From Pseudomonas sp. LRP2-20 (GTDB lineage: Bacteria > Pseudomonadota > Gammaproteobacteria > Pseudomonadales > Pseudomonadaceae): a DNA stretch of 64,000 nucleotides. The stretch is taken from NCBI RefSeq assembly GCF_024349685.1, contig NZ_AP025944.1:2982001-3046000 (forward strand), written 5' to 3'. Of the stretch, positions 9,233 to 18,446 are shown one piece after another. The notes below the pieces were generated by a model. That model did no database searches, had not been told where the DNA came from, and worked only from the letters and a program-made list of their open reading frames with translations. Numbering within the stretch: the stretch's first letter is position 1; the number at the start of each line of letters is the position of its first letter. The position numbers and the translations under genes were made by a program.

Positions 9233-9728
9233 GAGGGCATTAGCACGGGGCATGACGGCTTTAACACCGTTCGGCGCCTTTTCTTGCAAGGCCGCGATAT
9301 GTCTTGACTTCTGGGGTACCGGGCGCAGACTTCATCCAGTGTCGCAACAAACGCTGGTCCGCGCCGGATCTGGTTTTCCGGTGCTATTGACCTCGCGCTT
9401 GCCATTCGAACGACCAGGCATGCTTGAGCTGGCGCTGAGTTCCAGGGACACCGCCAAGCAGTACCCGTTTTTCTTCGAAGTGCCTGGTTTCGAGGAAAAG
9501 AACACCTACATTACGCCCGACTACGATGTGCCGATGGTGCGAGGTTAAAAGCGCCCTCAGCAGAACGGCGGCTTTCATCGTGTCGAACGCTCCTGCAGCT
9601 GTTTACAGCTTCCATCGATCCTGTCTGAAACGCTGAATACCCGTTGCGGTCGCCACGAAGACCCATCAGCAGACGCGGTGCAACAGCATGCCGCGCCTTG
9701 TCATCTCAATGACTCAAGGAGCGCCCCC
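9233..9728. other. 496-bp region ahead of the clpG cassette
   Basis: No complete gene is visible. The part 9357-9548 holds an open frame whose residues look protein-like (listed separately). The remainder, 9549-9728, is the presumed promoter region of clpG. I looked for a sigma-32 promoter; TCTGAAA and CCCGTT occur near 9630-9650 but their spacing is too short for the consensus. Confidence 0.4.
9420..9548 (+). pseudogene. Possible remnant of an unidentified gene
   Basis: The open frame ends MLELALSSRDTAKQYPFF then FEVPGFEEKNTYITPDYDVPMVRG. Its composition looks like real protein rather than an antisense shadow, and nothing lies opposite it. It is too short (42 residues from the ATG at 9420) and has no ribosome site. 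It may be the tail of a gene cut off when the neighbouring cassette was gained or rearranged. Function unknown. Confidence 0.25.
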
Positions 9729-12560
9729 ATGGCCAGAAAACAGTGCCAGGTATGCGGCCAACCCGCCACGACACGGGTGGAAGCCAATCTGAATGGTCGC
9801 CATAGCATCATGCTGCTGTGTGACGATCACTATCGCCAATTGGCGCGTCAGCAAAAACGCAGCGTTTCTCCCCTGGAGGCTCTGTTCGGCTCGCGTAGCG
9901 GGTTGTTCGAGGACTTTCTGGGCAGCGATTTCCTGCGCAGCGTAGAAGACTCCGCGCCCATTGCAACTGATGTCGATGAAGCGGTCGATGCGTCGATCGG
10001 CGAACCGGCCTCGGCAGCGGGCGGTTCGCCGCGCCGTCGTGGCAGTGGGCTCGCCAGCCGAATCAGTGAACACTCCGAAGCACTGTTGCAGGAAGCTGCA
10101 AGGTGCGCCGCGCAATTCGGGCGCTCGGAAGTCGACACGGAACACCTGCTACTGGCGCTGGCCGACAGCGATGTGGTCAAGACCATCCTGAGCCAGTTCA
10201 AGATCAAGGTCGATGACCTGAAACGGCAGATCGAAGCCGATGCCAAGCGCGGCGAGCAGCCGTTTGACGGCGAGATCGGCGTTTCGCCACGCGTTAAGGA
10301 TGCGCTTAGTCGCGCCTTCGTCGCCTCGAATGAGCTGGGACACGCTTACGTCGGGCCCGAGCACTTGCTGATCGGTCTGGCGGAAGAGGGAGAAGGGCTG
10401 GCCGCCAACTTGCTGCGCCGCTATGGCCTCACGCCGCAGGCCCTGCGCCAGCGCGTGAACAAGGTGGTCGGCAAAGGTGCGCAAGACGGCCACGCCGAGA
10501 CACCAACCCATACGCCGGAGCTCGACAAATATTCGCGTGATCTGACCAAAATGGCCCGAGATGGCAAGCTCGACCCGGTCATCGGGCGCGCTCAGGAAAT
10601 CGAAACAACCATTGAGGTACTGGCGCGGCGCAAGAAGAACAACCCGGTATTGATCGGCGAGCCTGGTGTGGGCAAGACCGCCATCGTCGAGGGGTTGGCC
10701 CAGCGCATGGTGGCCGGCGAGGTGCCCGAGACGCTGCGTGACAAGCGCCTGGTGGAGCTGAACATCAGTGCCATGGTGGCCGGCGCGAAATACCGTGGCG
10801 AATTCGAGGAACGCGTGCAAAAGGTGCTCAAGGAGATCGCCGAGCATCAAGGCGAGCTGATTCTCTTCATCGACGAGGTGCACACCATTGTGGGTGCCGG
10901 CCAGGGCGGTGGGGAAGGCGGCCTGGACGTGGCCAACGTGTTCAAGCCGATGATGGCACGCGGTGAGTTGAACTTGATCGGCGCGACCACGCTCAATGAG
11001 TACCAGAAGTACATCGAGAAGGATGCAGCGCTGGAGCGGCGTTTCCAGCCGGTCATGGTGCCCGAGCCAACGGTGGCGCAGACCATGATGATCCTGCGCG
11101 GCCTGCGCGACACCTTCGAAGCGCACCACAAGGTCAGCATCACCGAGGACGCGATCATTGCGGCCGCCGAACTGGCCGACCGCTACGTGACCGCTCGCTT
11201 TCTGCCGGACAAGGCTATTGATCTGCTTGACCAGGCTGCCGCGCGCGTCAAACTATCGGCGACGGCCCGGCCTGTGGCGGTGCAGGAGCTGGAGGCCGAA
11301 CTGCACCAGTTGCGCCGCGAACAGGACTATGCGGCTTCGCGCAAGCAATATGACAATGCCGCGCAGATCAGCAAGCGCATTGAAACCAAGGCGGCCGAAC
11401 TCAAGCATCTGACCGAGGATTGGGAGCGTGAGCGCGGTTCAGGCAGCGCCGAAGTCAAGGCGGAGCACGTGGCGCAGATCGTCTCGCGGCTGACCGGCAT
11501 TCCTGTCAGTGAGCTGACGGTGGAGGAGCGCGAGAAGCTGCTGCACCTGGAGCAGCGGCTGCAAGAGCGCCTGGTTGGCCAGGATGAGGCGGTGCGGGCC
11601 GTGGCCGATGCGGTGCGACTTTCGCGAGCAGGTCTGCGGGACGGTAACAAACCGGTGGCTACGTTCCTGTTCCTGGGGTCTACCGGGGTCGGCAAGACAG
11701 AGCTCGCCAAGGCTTTGGCCGAGACCATCTATGGCGACGAGGGCGCCCTGTTGCGTATCGACATGTCGGAGTACGGCGAGCGCCATACCGTGGCACGGCT
11801 GGTGGGCGCTCCCCCGGGCTACGTCGGCTATGACGAAGGTGGCCAGCTGACGGAAAAGGTTCGTCGCAAGCCTTACAGCGTGCTGTTGCTCGACGAGATC
11901 GAGAAGGCCCACCCCGATGTCTACAACATCCTGCTGCAGGTCTTCGACGACGGGCGGCTCACCGACGGCAAGGGGCGGGTGGTGGACTTCACCAATACCA
12001 TCATCATTGCCACGTCCAACCTGGGGTCGGACATCATTCAGCGCCAGCTCAAGGCACGCGGAGCAACCGACGAGGAATACGACAAAACCAAGGCAGAGGT
12101 GATGGACGTGCTGCGCGGGCACTTCCGCCCTGAGTTCCTCAACCGCATCGACGAGATCATCGTCTTCCATGCGCTGGGCAAGAAAGAGATCCGCCACATT
12201 GTAGGCCTGCAGTTCGATCGCCTGGCCCGCAGTGCCGCGAGCCAGGGTGTGACGCTGACCTTCGATGAGACGCTTGTCGACCACTTCGCGGAAGTTGGGT
12301 ACAAGCCTGAATTCGGTGCCCGCGAGCTCAAGCGACTGATCCGCAGCGAGCTTGAAACGGCACTGGCGCGCGAGATGCTTGGCGGCGGCATCGGCAAGGG
12401 CGACCACGCCTGTGCACGTTGGAATGACGACGCTGAGCGGGTCGAGTTCAACCACCAGCAATCCACGCGGGCTGACACGGTACCCATCGAAACACTGCAA
12501 CTGCCGGATGCGACCAAGGCGTCGAACAAGGAGGGCGCGCAAGCAGACGTCCACAGCTGA
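9729..12560 (+). CDS. clpG: ClpG/ClpK stand-alone AAA+ protein disaggregase
   Basis: 943 residues from ATG 9729 (site AAGGAGCG). The N terminus [23 protein letters not shown]...LLCDDHY is the Cys-rich zinc-binding N1 domain that marks ClpG/ClpK and is absent from ClpB and ClpA. A Clp-N double repeat spans about 120-260. NBD1 has Walker [10 protein letters not shown] (near 310) and Walker [10 protein letters not shown] (near 377). NBD2 has GSTGVGKTE (near 650; Ser replaces the usual Pro) and [22 protein letters not shown] pore loop is present and no ClpP-binding tripeptide was seen. Known members dissolve heat-induced aggregates without DnaK and confer survival at lethal heat. The gene leads a same-strand set with psiE and kef. 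Confidence 0.93.
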   Translation: MARKQCQVCGQPATTRVEANLNGRHSIMLLCDDHYRQLARQQKRSVSPLEALFGSRSGLFEDFLGSDFLRSVEDSAPIATDVDEAVDASIGEPASAAGGSPRRRGSGLASRISEHSEALLQEAARCAAQFGRSEVDTEHLLLALADSDVVKTILSQFKIKVDDLKRQIEADAKRGEQPFDGEIGVSPRVKDALSRAFVASNELGHAYVGPEHLLIGLAEEGEGLAANLLRRYGLTPQALRQRVNKVVGKGAQDGHAETPTHTPELDKYSRDLTKMARDGKLDPVIGRAQEIETTIEVLARRKKNNPVLIGEPGVGKTAIVEGLAQRMVAGEVPETLRDKRLVELNISAMVAGAKYRGEFEERVQKVLKEIAEHQGELILFIDEVHTIVGAGQGGGEGGLDVANVFKPMMARGELNLIGATTLNEYQKYIEKDAALERRFQPVMVPEPTVAQTMMILRGLRDTFEAHHKVSITEDAIIAAAELADRYVTARFLPDKAIDLLDQAAARVKLSATARPVAVQELEAELHQLRREQDYAASRKQYDNAAQISKRIETKAAELKHLTEDWERERGSGSAEVKAEHVAQIVSRLTGIPVSELTVEEREKLLHLEQRLQERLVGQDEAVRAVADAVRLSRAGLRDGNKPVATFLFLGSTGVGKTELAKALAETIYGDEGALLRIDMSEYGERHTVARLVGAPPGYVGYDEGGQLTEKVRRKPYSVLLLDEIEKAHPDVYNILLQVFDDGRLTDGKGRVVDFTNTIIIATSNLGSDIIQRQLKARGATDEEYDKTKAEVMDVLRGHFRPEFLNRIDEIIVFHALGKKEIRHIVGLQFDRLARSAASQGVTLTFDETLVDHFAEVGYKPEFGARELKRLIRSELETALAREMLGGGIGKGDHACARWNDDAERVEFNHQQSTRADTVPIETLQLPDATKASNKEGAQADVHS

Positions 12561-12641
12561 CCTGGATGAAGCCTGCGCTGACCTGCTCGTGAACATCCGC
12601 GACGGGAAGACCTGCAACGACCTGCTCAGAAGGAGTGGTGC

Positions 12642-13112
12642 ATGAAGAACAGCAATCAGGCCGGGAAGCCTCTCGAACGGCTCCGTCGCGAGTGGGCGGT
12701 GATGACGTTTTACGAACGTTTCGAGCAGGCCATCGCCCATATCCTTTCAGTCGTGATCGCGGTGATTATCGTGGTGTCGTTGGTACAGCTGATCCAGATC
12801 GTCTTCAGCCTGATGATCATCGATGCATTCAATCCGCTCGACCATGCGATCTTCCAGAATGTGTTCGGCATGATCATGACGCTGCTGATCGCGATGGAGT
12901 TCAAGCATTCGATCGTGCGCGTGGTGTTGCGCCGCGACAGCATCATTCAGGTCAAGACGGTGCTTCTTATCGGGTTGATCGCATTGTCCCGCAAGCTCGT
13001 GATCCTCGATCCCGATGTGAGCCCGGCAAAAGTCGCTGCGCTGGCCGGCGCCACCCTGGCCCTGGGGCTGACCTATTGGCTCATGCGTGAACGTGATGAC
13101 CGCGTGGTTTAG
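12642..13112 (+). CDS. psiE: PsiE-family inner membrane protein
   Basis: 156 residues. Start at 12642 behind AAGGAGTGGTGC, a good site. Four hydrophobic segments are visible, about 30-55 (HILSVVIAVIIVVSLVQLIQIVF), 75-95, 105-125 and 130-150, with FKHSIVRVVLRRDSI between the second and third. This matches the phosphate-starvation-inducible PsiE family, whose biochemical role is unknown. A psiE homologue recurs in heat-resistance islands that carry clpG/clpK. Lies 81 bases after clpG and probably in its transcript. Confidence 0.85.
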   Translation: MKNSNQAGKPLERLRREWAVMTFYERFEQAIAHILSVVIAVIIVVSLVQLIQIVFSLMIIDAFNPLDHAIFQNVFGMIMTLLIAMEFKHSIVRVVLRRDSIIQVKTVLLIGLIALSRKLVILDPDVSPAKVAALAGATLALGLTYWLMRERDDRVV

Positions 13113-13204
13113 GTCAGCACCCCCGGCAGTGACGTTGCGAGCGTAAAAATGCGCTCGGGATGTTTAGCAGGAACCGGTCCTGTCATGGGATGAGGAACAA
13201 GGCT

Positions 13205-14986
13205 ATGACCACAGAAGGCAACGCAGGGCTTTTGTTGGGGGTCATTACGCTGCTTGGCGCCGCGGTGGTCGCAGTGCCCCTGCTCAGAAGCATCGGGTTC
13301 GGCTCTGTGCTGGGTTACCTGGTGGCAGGGATGATCATTGGCCCGTTCGGACTGCAACTGATCAATGACCCCGGCACCATCATCGATGTGGGTGAGTTGG
13401 GTGTGGTGATGTTTCTTTTCGTGATCGGGCTGGAACTTAAACCTTCGCACCTATGGGCGCTGCGTGGGCAGATCTTTGGCCTTGGCAGCCTGCAGGTGGT
13501 GATCTGTGCATTTTTGCTCACGTTTGTCGGCATGGCCTTCGGCTTCCCTTGGCAGGTCTCGTTCGTATGCGCGGCAGGTTTCGTGCTCACATCCACGGCC
13601 ATCGTCATGCAAGTCCTTGCCGAGCGCGGTGACACAACCGAACCGAGAGGGCAGCGCATAGTCTCCATTCTGCTGTTCGAAGACCTGTTGATTGTGCCTT
13701 TGCTGGCGGTGGTGGCCTTTCTGGCACCTACGGGTTCGATCCATGAGCCCACGTCGCCCCTTTGGCTGCGTATCGGTACCGCGGCCCTGTCCCTGGGCGC
13801 ATTGGTGGTCATCGGGTTGTGGCTGCTCAACCCCATGTTTCGTGTGCTGGCTCAAGCCAAGGCGCGCGAGGTGATGACCGCTGCGGCGCTGCTGGTGGTA
13901 TTGGGCGCTGCGCTACTGATGGAAATCGGCGGCCTCTCGATGGCGATGGGGGCGTTCGTTGCCGGTGTGCTGCTGTCGGAATCCACATTCCGCCACCAGT
14001 TGGAGGCTGACATAGAGCCTTTTCGCGGCCTGCTGCTGGGGCTGTTCTTCCTCGGCGTCGGCATGGCCCTGGATCTGCACGTGGTGGCTGCGAACTGGAT
14101 GCTCATCAGCTCTGGGGTGTTGGCATTGATGGCGGCCAAGGCGCTGTGTATCTATGGCGTCGCACGCCTCGCGAAAAGCCCCCATGGCGACGCGCTGGAT
14201 CGTGCAATGCTGATGGCGCAAGGCGGTGAATTTGCTTTTGTGCTGTTCGCCGAAGCGCTGAAACTCAGAGTGGTCAGTGCCGAAATCGCCGCCAACATGA
14301 CGGCTATCGTGGTGCTCTCCATGGCGCTCACGCCGGTAACCTTATGGTTGTACAAGCGGTTCGCGCGAGCGCCGGCCGTTTCGATGGACGGTGTGGAGAC
14401 CGCACAGAATCTCCAATCTCACGTGCTCATCATAGGTTTTGGCCGGGTAGGTCAGATTGCCTGTCAGGCACCGCTCGCTCAGGGCGCCAAAATTTCAATT
14501 ATCGATATCAGCCCGGAAGTGATCCACGCTGTAGAGCCCTATGGTTTCAAGGTCTATTACGGCGACGGGGCCCGTTCTGAAATATTGCATGCTGCCGGGG
14601 CCCATCAGGCTCGTAGCATCGTCGTGTGCGTGAATGACAGGAAAGCCGCGACACGCATCGTTGAAAGTACGCGGCACTACTGCCCCCAGGTGAAGTTGCT
14701 GGTGCGCGCTTTTGACCGCGAACATGCGCTGGAGCTGGTCGAGCATGATGCCGACTACATAGTCCGGGAAACCTTTGAATCAGCCTTGCTGCTGGGCCGT
14801 CAGGCCGTGCTGACGTTAGGTGCCTCGGCGCTTGAAGCCGAGGCGCTGACCGAAGAGGTACGCAAACGCGATGCCGAACGTTTTGCCCTGGAGACATCGG
14901 GCGGCCTGTTTGCCGGGCGCGCGTTGGTACTGGGGAACATCGAGCATATCGATCCGCCGAACCATGAAACGCTGGACCCTCAGTGA
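13205..14986 (+). CDS. kefB: Kef-type K+/H+ antiporter (CPA2 family)
   Basis: 593 residues; ATG 13205 is preferred since MTTEGNAGLLLGVITLLGAAV leads straight into the first membrane helix. About twelve hydrophobic segments (to about residue 385) form the Na+/H+-exchanger domain, with GFVLTSTAIVMQVL and LLFEDLLIVPLLAVV as family blocks. A cytosolic RCK/TrkA-N domain follows (HVLIIGFGRVGQIACQ, GxGxxG). E. coli KefB and KefC export K+ in exchange for protons, acidifying the cytosol under electrophile stress. The symbol follows its use in stress-tolerance islands; kefC would be equally fair. Confidence 0.88.
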   Translation: MTTEGNAGLLLGVITLLGAAVVAVPLLRSIGFGSVLGYLVAGMIIGPFGLQLINDPGTIIDVGELGVVMFLFVIGLELKPSHLWALRGQIFGLGSLQVVICAFLLTFVGMAFGFPWQVSFVCAAGFVLTSTAIVMQVLAERGDTTEPRGQRIVSILLFEDLLIVPLLAVVAFLAPTGSIHEPTSPLWLRIGTAALSLGALVVIGLWLLNPMFRVLAQAKAREVMTAAALLVVLGAALLMEIGGLSMAMGAFVAGVLLSESTFRHQLEADIEPFRGLLLGLFFLGVGMALDLHVVAANWMLISSGVLALMAAKALCIYGVARLAKSPHGDALDRAMLMAQGGEFAFVLFAEALKLRVVSAEIAANMTAIVVLSMALTPVTLWLYKRFARAPAVSMDGVETAQNLQSHVLIIGFGRVGQIACQAPLAQGAKISIIDISPEVIHAVEPYGFKVYYGDGARSEILHAAGAHQARSIVVCVNDRKAATRIVESTRHYCPQVKLLVRAFDREHALELVEHDADYIVRETFESALLLGRQAVLTLGASALEAEALTEEVRKRDAERFALETSGGLFAGRALVLGNIEHIDPPNHETLDPQ

Positions 14987-15083
14987 ACACCGTAAGAAGC
15001 ACGATGCGCTTGCCACCGGTTCGCTATTGCCCACTGGAAAGCGCGGCGCTTGATGATGAAGTCGTAACAACAGGAGGCACGTC

Positions 15084-15386
15084 ATGGTCACAGTAGCGTT
15101 GTTCGTTCGTCTGGAAGCAAAACCCGGGAAAGAGACAGAGGTAGAGCACTTTCTCCTGGGTGGCCTTTCAATAGTGGAAGAAGAGCCAGCCACTACGGCC
15201 TGGTTCGCAATCCGCTTGGGGCCGTCCACCTTCGGCATCTTCGACGCCTTCCCCGACGAAGCAGGCCGGCAGGCGCATCTGTCGGGCAAGGTGGCAGCAG
15301 CGCTTATGGCAAAGGCTGCCGAGCTGTTCGCCAAACCGCCGTCAATCGAGAAGGTTGACGTCCTTGCGGCCAAGTTACCCGGCTAG
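15084..15386 (+). CDS. Small ABM-domain (antibiotic biosynthesis monooxygenase-like) protein
   Basis: 100 residues, start at 15084 after ACAGGAGGCACGTC. MVTVALFVRLEAKPGKETEVEHFLLGGLSIVEEEPATTAWFAIRL has the ferredoxin-like ABM pattern of a short beta strand, a helix and a second strand. FGIFDAFPDEAGRQAHLSG is also typical. ABM proteins are dimeric; some are cofactor-free monooxygenases, many have unknown roles. It follows kef by 97 bases and may be the last gene of the stress cassette. Confidence 0.8.
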   Translation: MVTVALFVRLEAKPGKETEVEHFLLGGLSIVEEEPATTAWFAIRLGPSTFGIFDAFPDEAGRQAHLSGKVAAALMAKAAELFAKPPSIEKVDVLAAKLPG

Positions 15387-15700
15387 GCAAGCCAACCAGG
15401 GCGCTCCGGCCTGAGCGTTGTGATGAAGCAGCCGGGCAGCGCGCGATAGTTCGTTGGGCACTGAACGTGGATACGAGGCGCCGTGCCCACCTGATGATAC
15501 CGGCTGGGCTGTCTTGCTATCACTTGTCAGCCCACGCATTCATCGCCTCGAAATCTGCCATATCGGCAAGCCAGATCGTGGTATGCAGCAATTGCTCCTT
15601 CGAAGAACCGGCTTGTGCCAGCAGGCCAACGTGGTGGACAAAGCCCTGGGTGGTAACGCCCGCAGCAAGGGAGCGACAGCATTTAGCGCCGCCGGTCTGA
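15387..15700. other. 314-bp stretch without a gene
   Basis: Between the ABM gene and the dehydrogenase remnant. All frames are broken or implausible, and no promoter, repeat or terminator stands out. It occupies the place where the N-terminal half of the dehydrogenase would have been, so it may hold an unrelated junction sequence. Confidence 0.4.
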
Positions 15701-16330
15701 CCCTGTCGTCACACGCTGAACGTACCGATCCTGCACGGTGCCGGGCCTGTGGGGCTCATGGCGGCCCATGCGGCAATCATCAAAGGTGCCTCTGAGGTGT
15801 TCGTGATCGACAACCAGCCGGATCGGCTGCATCTGGCAGCGCAGCTTGGGGCAACCCCCATCAATGTGGTTGAGCAGAAAGCCGTGGAACAGATCATGAA
15901 CCTGACCCATGGCAAAGGCACCGATCGGGGGTGCGAGTGCGTGGGTTACCAGTGCTGTGACAAACATGGCCATGAAGCCAATCACCTCACCATGAACAAC
16001 CTGGTCGCTTCTACCAAGGCTACCGGTGGCATAGGCGTGGTGGGGGTGTTCGTGCCAGAAGATCCGGGGGCCAGGAACGATCTGGCGAAACAGGGCAAGA
16101 TGGCCTTTGATTTTGGCACGTTCTGGTTCAAAGGCCAGCAGATCCGCACCGGCCAGGCGAACGTGAAGGCGTATAATCGACGCCTCGCGGCGCTTATCCA
16201 TCATGGGCGCGCCAAGCCCTCGCAGATCATTTCGCATCGCTTGAAACTGGCTGACGGCCCCGATGCCTACAAGCACTTCGACGCGCGGGATGATGGCTGG
16301 ACCAAAGTGGTGCTCAAGCCTGCAGCCTGA
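15701..16330 (+). pseudogene. Decayed glutathione-independent formaldehyde dehydrogenase (C-terminal half)
   Basis: The frame reads VPILHGAGPVGLMAAHAAIIKGASEVFVIDN, the NAD-binding GxGPVG Rossmann motif of zinc-containing alcohol dehydrogenases. It continues through VGYQCCDKHGHEAN and FDFGTFWFKGQQIRTGQANVKAYNRRLAALI to a normal C terminus. These blocks match FdhA-like enzymes of about 400 residues. The catalytic zinc-binding N-terminal half is missing: a TGA lies in frame at 15698 and nothing related is seen upstream. The GTG at 15749 that could be called a start is the Val of the Rossmann motif. I therefore read it as a truncated gene. Confidence 0.75.
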
Positions 16331-16381
16331 TCCACGCTCGCGGCTTCCAGGGACGGAAGCCTGGCGAGACGGTCAGCTGGC

Positions 16382-16630
16382 TCAACTGCTCATTTGCAAT
16401 TGCGTGTTCTTTCGCCAGCCTCGCAGGTTCATGACGCAGAGGCACACCTGCAGGATGATCAAGGCCCAGGCTTCTGCTTGCCAGCCCCATACAGCCCAGA
16501 GCATGTTGCTTGCGATGAAACAGCAGAACCCTGCTTTTCTTCTGCCTGGGCGTCGGGAGCCGATGCACCACGCGGCCAGCACGGTCATTACCATGGCTGG
16601 CCATTCAAGAAACCCAATCCAATGCTCCAT
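16382..16630 (-). CDS. Small inner membrane protein of unknown function
   Basis: 82 residues from MEHWIGFLEWPAMVMTVLAAWCIG; the start at 16630 has GGGAA eight bases upstream. Three hydrophobic segments (about 5-24, 33-50, 52-72) with RRPGRRKAG in the first loop and a polar tail. The layout recalls small PnuC- or SemiSWEET-like proteins, but there is no firm motif. It sits downstream of the hemerythrin gene, read in the same direction with 77 bases between them, so co-transcription is plausible. Confidence 0.6.
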   Translation of the reverse strand: MEHWIGFLEWPAMVMTVLAAWCIGSRRPGRRKAGFCCFIASNMLWAVWGWQAEAWALIILQVCLCVMNLRGWRKNTQLQMSS

Positions 16631-16707
16631 GAAATCGTTCCCAGTCTTTTGTTCGATGGAAGGTGGAACCCTGCCAGCGTCCTGGGCACCGGCAGGGTAT
16701 CGCCTCA

Positions 16708-17172
16708 TCAGGCGGCTCGCTGCTCGCCCTTGAGCATCTTCTTCTGCATTTCCATGGTTTGCCCAAGTTCCTCGAGGGTGTCCTTGCCGAGCAACTTCTT
16801 CGCCGTGGGGAAGAGCTCGCTTTCTTCCTCTTCGATGTGATGCTCCAGCAGCTCTTTCATGACTTTGACTCGCCCGGCGAACTCGATGGTGTCGGTTTCG
16901 GTATGCAGCAGGTCGGGGAGCACGAGGGAGTCGACCGTGCGGTGTTCTTCCTTGGCCTCGTAATACATCTTCGCTTCTTCCTTGCCACCCGCTTCCTTGA
17001 TGGCCGGGTACAGAATTTCTTCTTCGAGCGCAGTGTGAATTTGCAGCTCCTGCTCGATCCTGTGGAGTAACTCGGCCCGTTTCTTCACCGCTCGCTCGGT
17101 GGTGGTCGACAATTCTTCGAGCAGCTTCTTCACCCGCTTGTGGTCTTGAATCAGTAAGTCGATAGCGTTCAT
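16708..17172 (-). CDS. Hemerythrin HHE-domain protein
   Basis: 154 residues. MNAIDLLIQDHKRVKKLLEEL opens with the H-x-x-x motif, LHRIEQELQIHTALEEEILYP gives the second His and Glu set, YEAKEEHRTVDSLV the third and LLEHHIEEEESELFP the fourth. Together they supply His/Glu ligands for a diiron centre in a four-helix bundle. Bacterial HHE proteins bind O2, NO or iron and are often linked to oxidative or nitrosative stress. It is divergent from the small zinc-ribbon gene at 17448. Confidence 0.9.
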   Translation of the reverse strand: MNAIDLLIQDHKRVKKLLEELSTTTERAVKKRAELLHRIEQELQIHTALEEEILYPAIKEAGGKEEAKMYYEAKEEHRTVDSLVLPDLLHTETDTIEFAGRVKVMKELLEHHIEEEESELFPTAKKLLGKDTLEELGQTMEMQKKMLKGEQRAA

Positions 17173-17447
17173 GGCGTTACCTCATCACGGATAAGATTGA
17201 TGAACTTGCCGGTAGTTGAGTGCTTGGCAAGTGGCACGGTTCAATGCAAGCGATGTCTGGCGTCACCGTTCGCCATGCCAGCCACCGATGGCCACCGCTA
17301 CATTGAGGGCTGCGTGGTGGAAATGCTGCTGATCTCCACCTGGAAGGAATTTAGCATTGGCATGGAAATCTCATATAAAGCGAGAGACAAGGGCGCTTCG
17401 TGCCTTCGCATCAACCCTGTACGGAACAAGAACAAAAGGGGGCTTAC

Positions 17448-17681
17448 ATGAGTTGTCTGATTTGCGCCGGACACGCTGAGTCTGTCGAGTGCGCCAGCGG
17501 CTGGGAAGAACGACGCTGCTCTGTATGCGGCTGGTACCGAATGTCACAGTCGCTCATCCTGGAGATGATGGAGGAAGGTCAGATTTTTGATACCGAGCGG
17601 ATGCGGGCTTGGTTGGTGTCCAGGCGCCAACTGATGCCCATTCCCACCATCGACGCTAGCCAGGCGATATTGGCACCCTAG
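17448..17681 (+). CDS. Small zinc-ribbon protein of unknown function
   Basis: 77 residues; ATG 17448 follows AAGGGGG. CLICAGHAESVECASGWEERRCSVCGWYR shows two CxxC knuckles about 20 residues apart, a probable zinc ribbon. A helical part follows (SQSLILEMMEEGQIFDTERMRAWL). No membrane segment. The ends of this gene and the leftward CinA-type gene are nine bases apart. It may bind nucleic acid or a partner protein. Confidence 0.6.
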   Translation: MSCLICAGHAESVECASGWEERRCSVCGWYRMSQSLILEMMEEGQIFDTERMRAWLVSRRQLMPIPTIDASQAILAP

Positions 17682-17690
17682 GGCGTGGCT

Positions 17691-18194
17691 TCAGGCGTGT
17701 TCGCCGCGCAGCCAGCGCTGGTGATAGTGGGAAAGCCGGGTCAAGCCGAACAGGGCCCCTTGGCGCATGACTTCAGACCGTTCACCGAAGAAACGTTGCG
17801 TGCGCGTGAAAACGGCAGGTGGCTCGCCGGCAAAAGCCCACGCAAAGCACATTGTGCCCGGTGGTATGCCTGATTCGGGCCCCGGCCCAGCCACCCCGGT
17901 GGTGGCTATCACCACATTGGCATCGCTGTCTCTCAAGGCGCCCAATGCCATTTCCCAAGCAACTGCCTCGCTGGTCAGGCCGTATCGTTCGATGGTTTCG
18001 GCGCTGACCCCCAGCAAGCGTTTCTTGGCGCTGGGCGAGTAGACGACATAACCGCTTTCCAGCACTTCCCCGGTACCGGGTATCGCCGCCAACAAGGCCA
18101 CCATGGACCCCGCCGTGCACGATTCCGCTGTGGTTAGAATCAACTGGTTGTCTTTGAGATAGCCAAGGGCGGCCAGTACAGGGTCGGTTGCCAT
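17691..18194 (-). CDS. CinA C-terminal domain protein (NMN amidohydrolase, PncC-like)
   Basis: 167 residues, the length of a stand-alone CinA-C domain. LTTAESCTAGSMVALLAAIPGTGEVLESGYVVYSPSAKKRLLGV is the family signature with the catalytic Ser/Thr region. TTGVAGPGPESGIPPGTMCFAWAF completes the active site. Such proteins deamidate nicotinamide mononucleotide to nicotinate mononucleotide in the pyridine nucleotide salvage cycle. The usual pncC lies beside recA; this copy does not, so it may be a paralogue with an accessory role. Confidence 0.88.
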   Translation of the reverse strand: MATDPVLAALGYLKDNQLILTTAESCTAGSMVALLAAIPGTGEVLESGYVVYSPSAKKRLLGVSAETIERYGLTSEAVAWEMALGALRDSDANVVIATTGVAGPGPESGIPPGTMCFAWAFAGEPPAVFTRTQRFFGERSEVMRQGALFGLTRLSHYHQRWLRGEHA

Positions 18195-18357
18195 TCGGAG
18201 CTCACTCGCTTGTTTTGCGGTGGACGCGATCCTGACGTGTTTGGTTCATCGAACCTGTCGACTGGCGATCGAAGGGCGTGAACCTGTGATCACGCTCAGT
18301 ACAAGCGTTCAAACTGCCAGGCAGCTGTTTTTGCCACGACGAGAAGTGCGAGATATC

Positions 18358-18371
18358 AATTCAATTGAATT
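18358..18371. promoter_or_regulatory. 14-bp AT-rich palindrome
   Basis: AATTCAATTGAATT is a perfect palindrome about 76 bases upstream of the GTG start at 18447 and 164 bases upstream of the CinA-type gene start on the other strand. It lies in the 252-bp divergent region and could be an operator. Nothing else supports it. Confidence 0.25.
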
Positions 18372-18446
18372 CCAGGCTCCTCACCTGTTCTACCGAACTC
18401 AGCTCCCCACGCTTCTTGTGGCGGAGCCCGAAATCCGGAGCGGCGA

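Noticed and set aside
9549..9728. Possible sigma-32 promoter ahead of clpG
   Set aside because: TCTGAAA and CCCGTT are present but spaced about nine bases, shorter than the 11-16 needed, and the second block is a weak match.
13352..13364. FNR-like TGATCA sequences within genes
   Set aside because: Simple TGATCA palindromes without the TTGAT-N4-ATCAA spacing, and inside coding sequence away from any start.
15454..15795. Open frame overlapping the start of the dehydrogenase remnant
   Set aside because: Different frame from the dehydrogenase, no recognisable motif and Arg/Cys/Gly-rich composition typical of a shadow frame.
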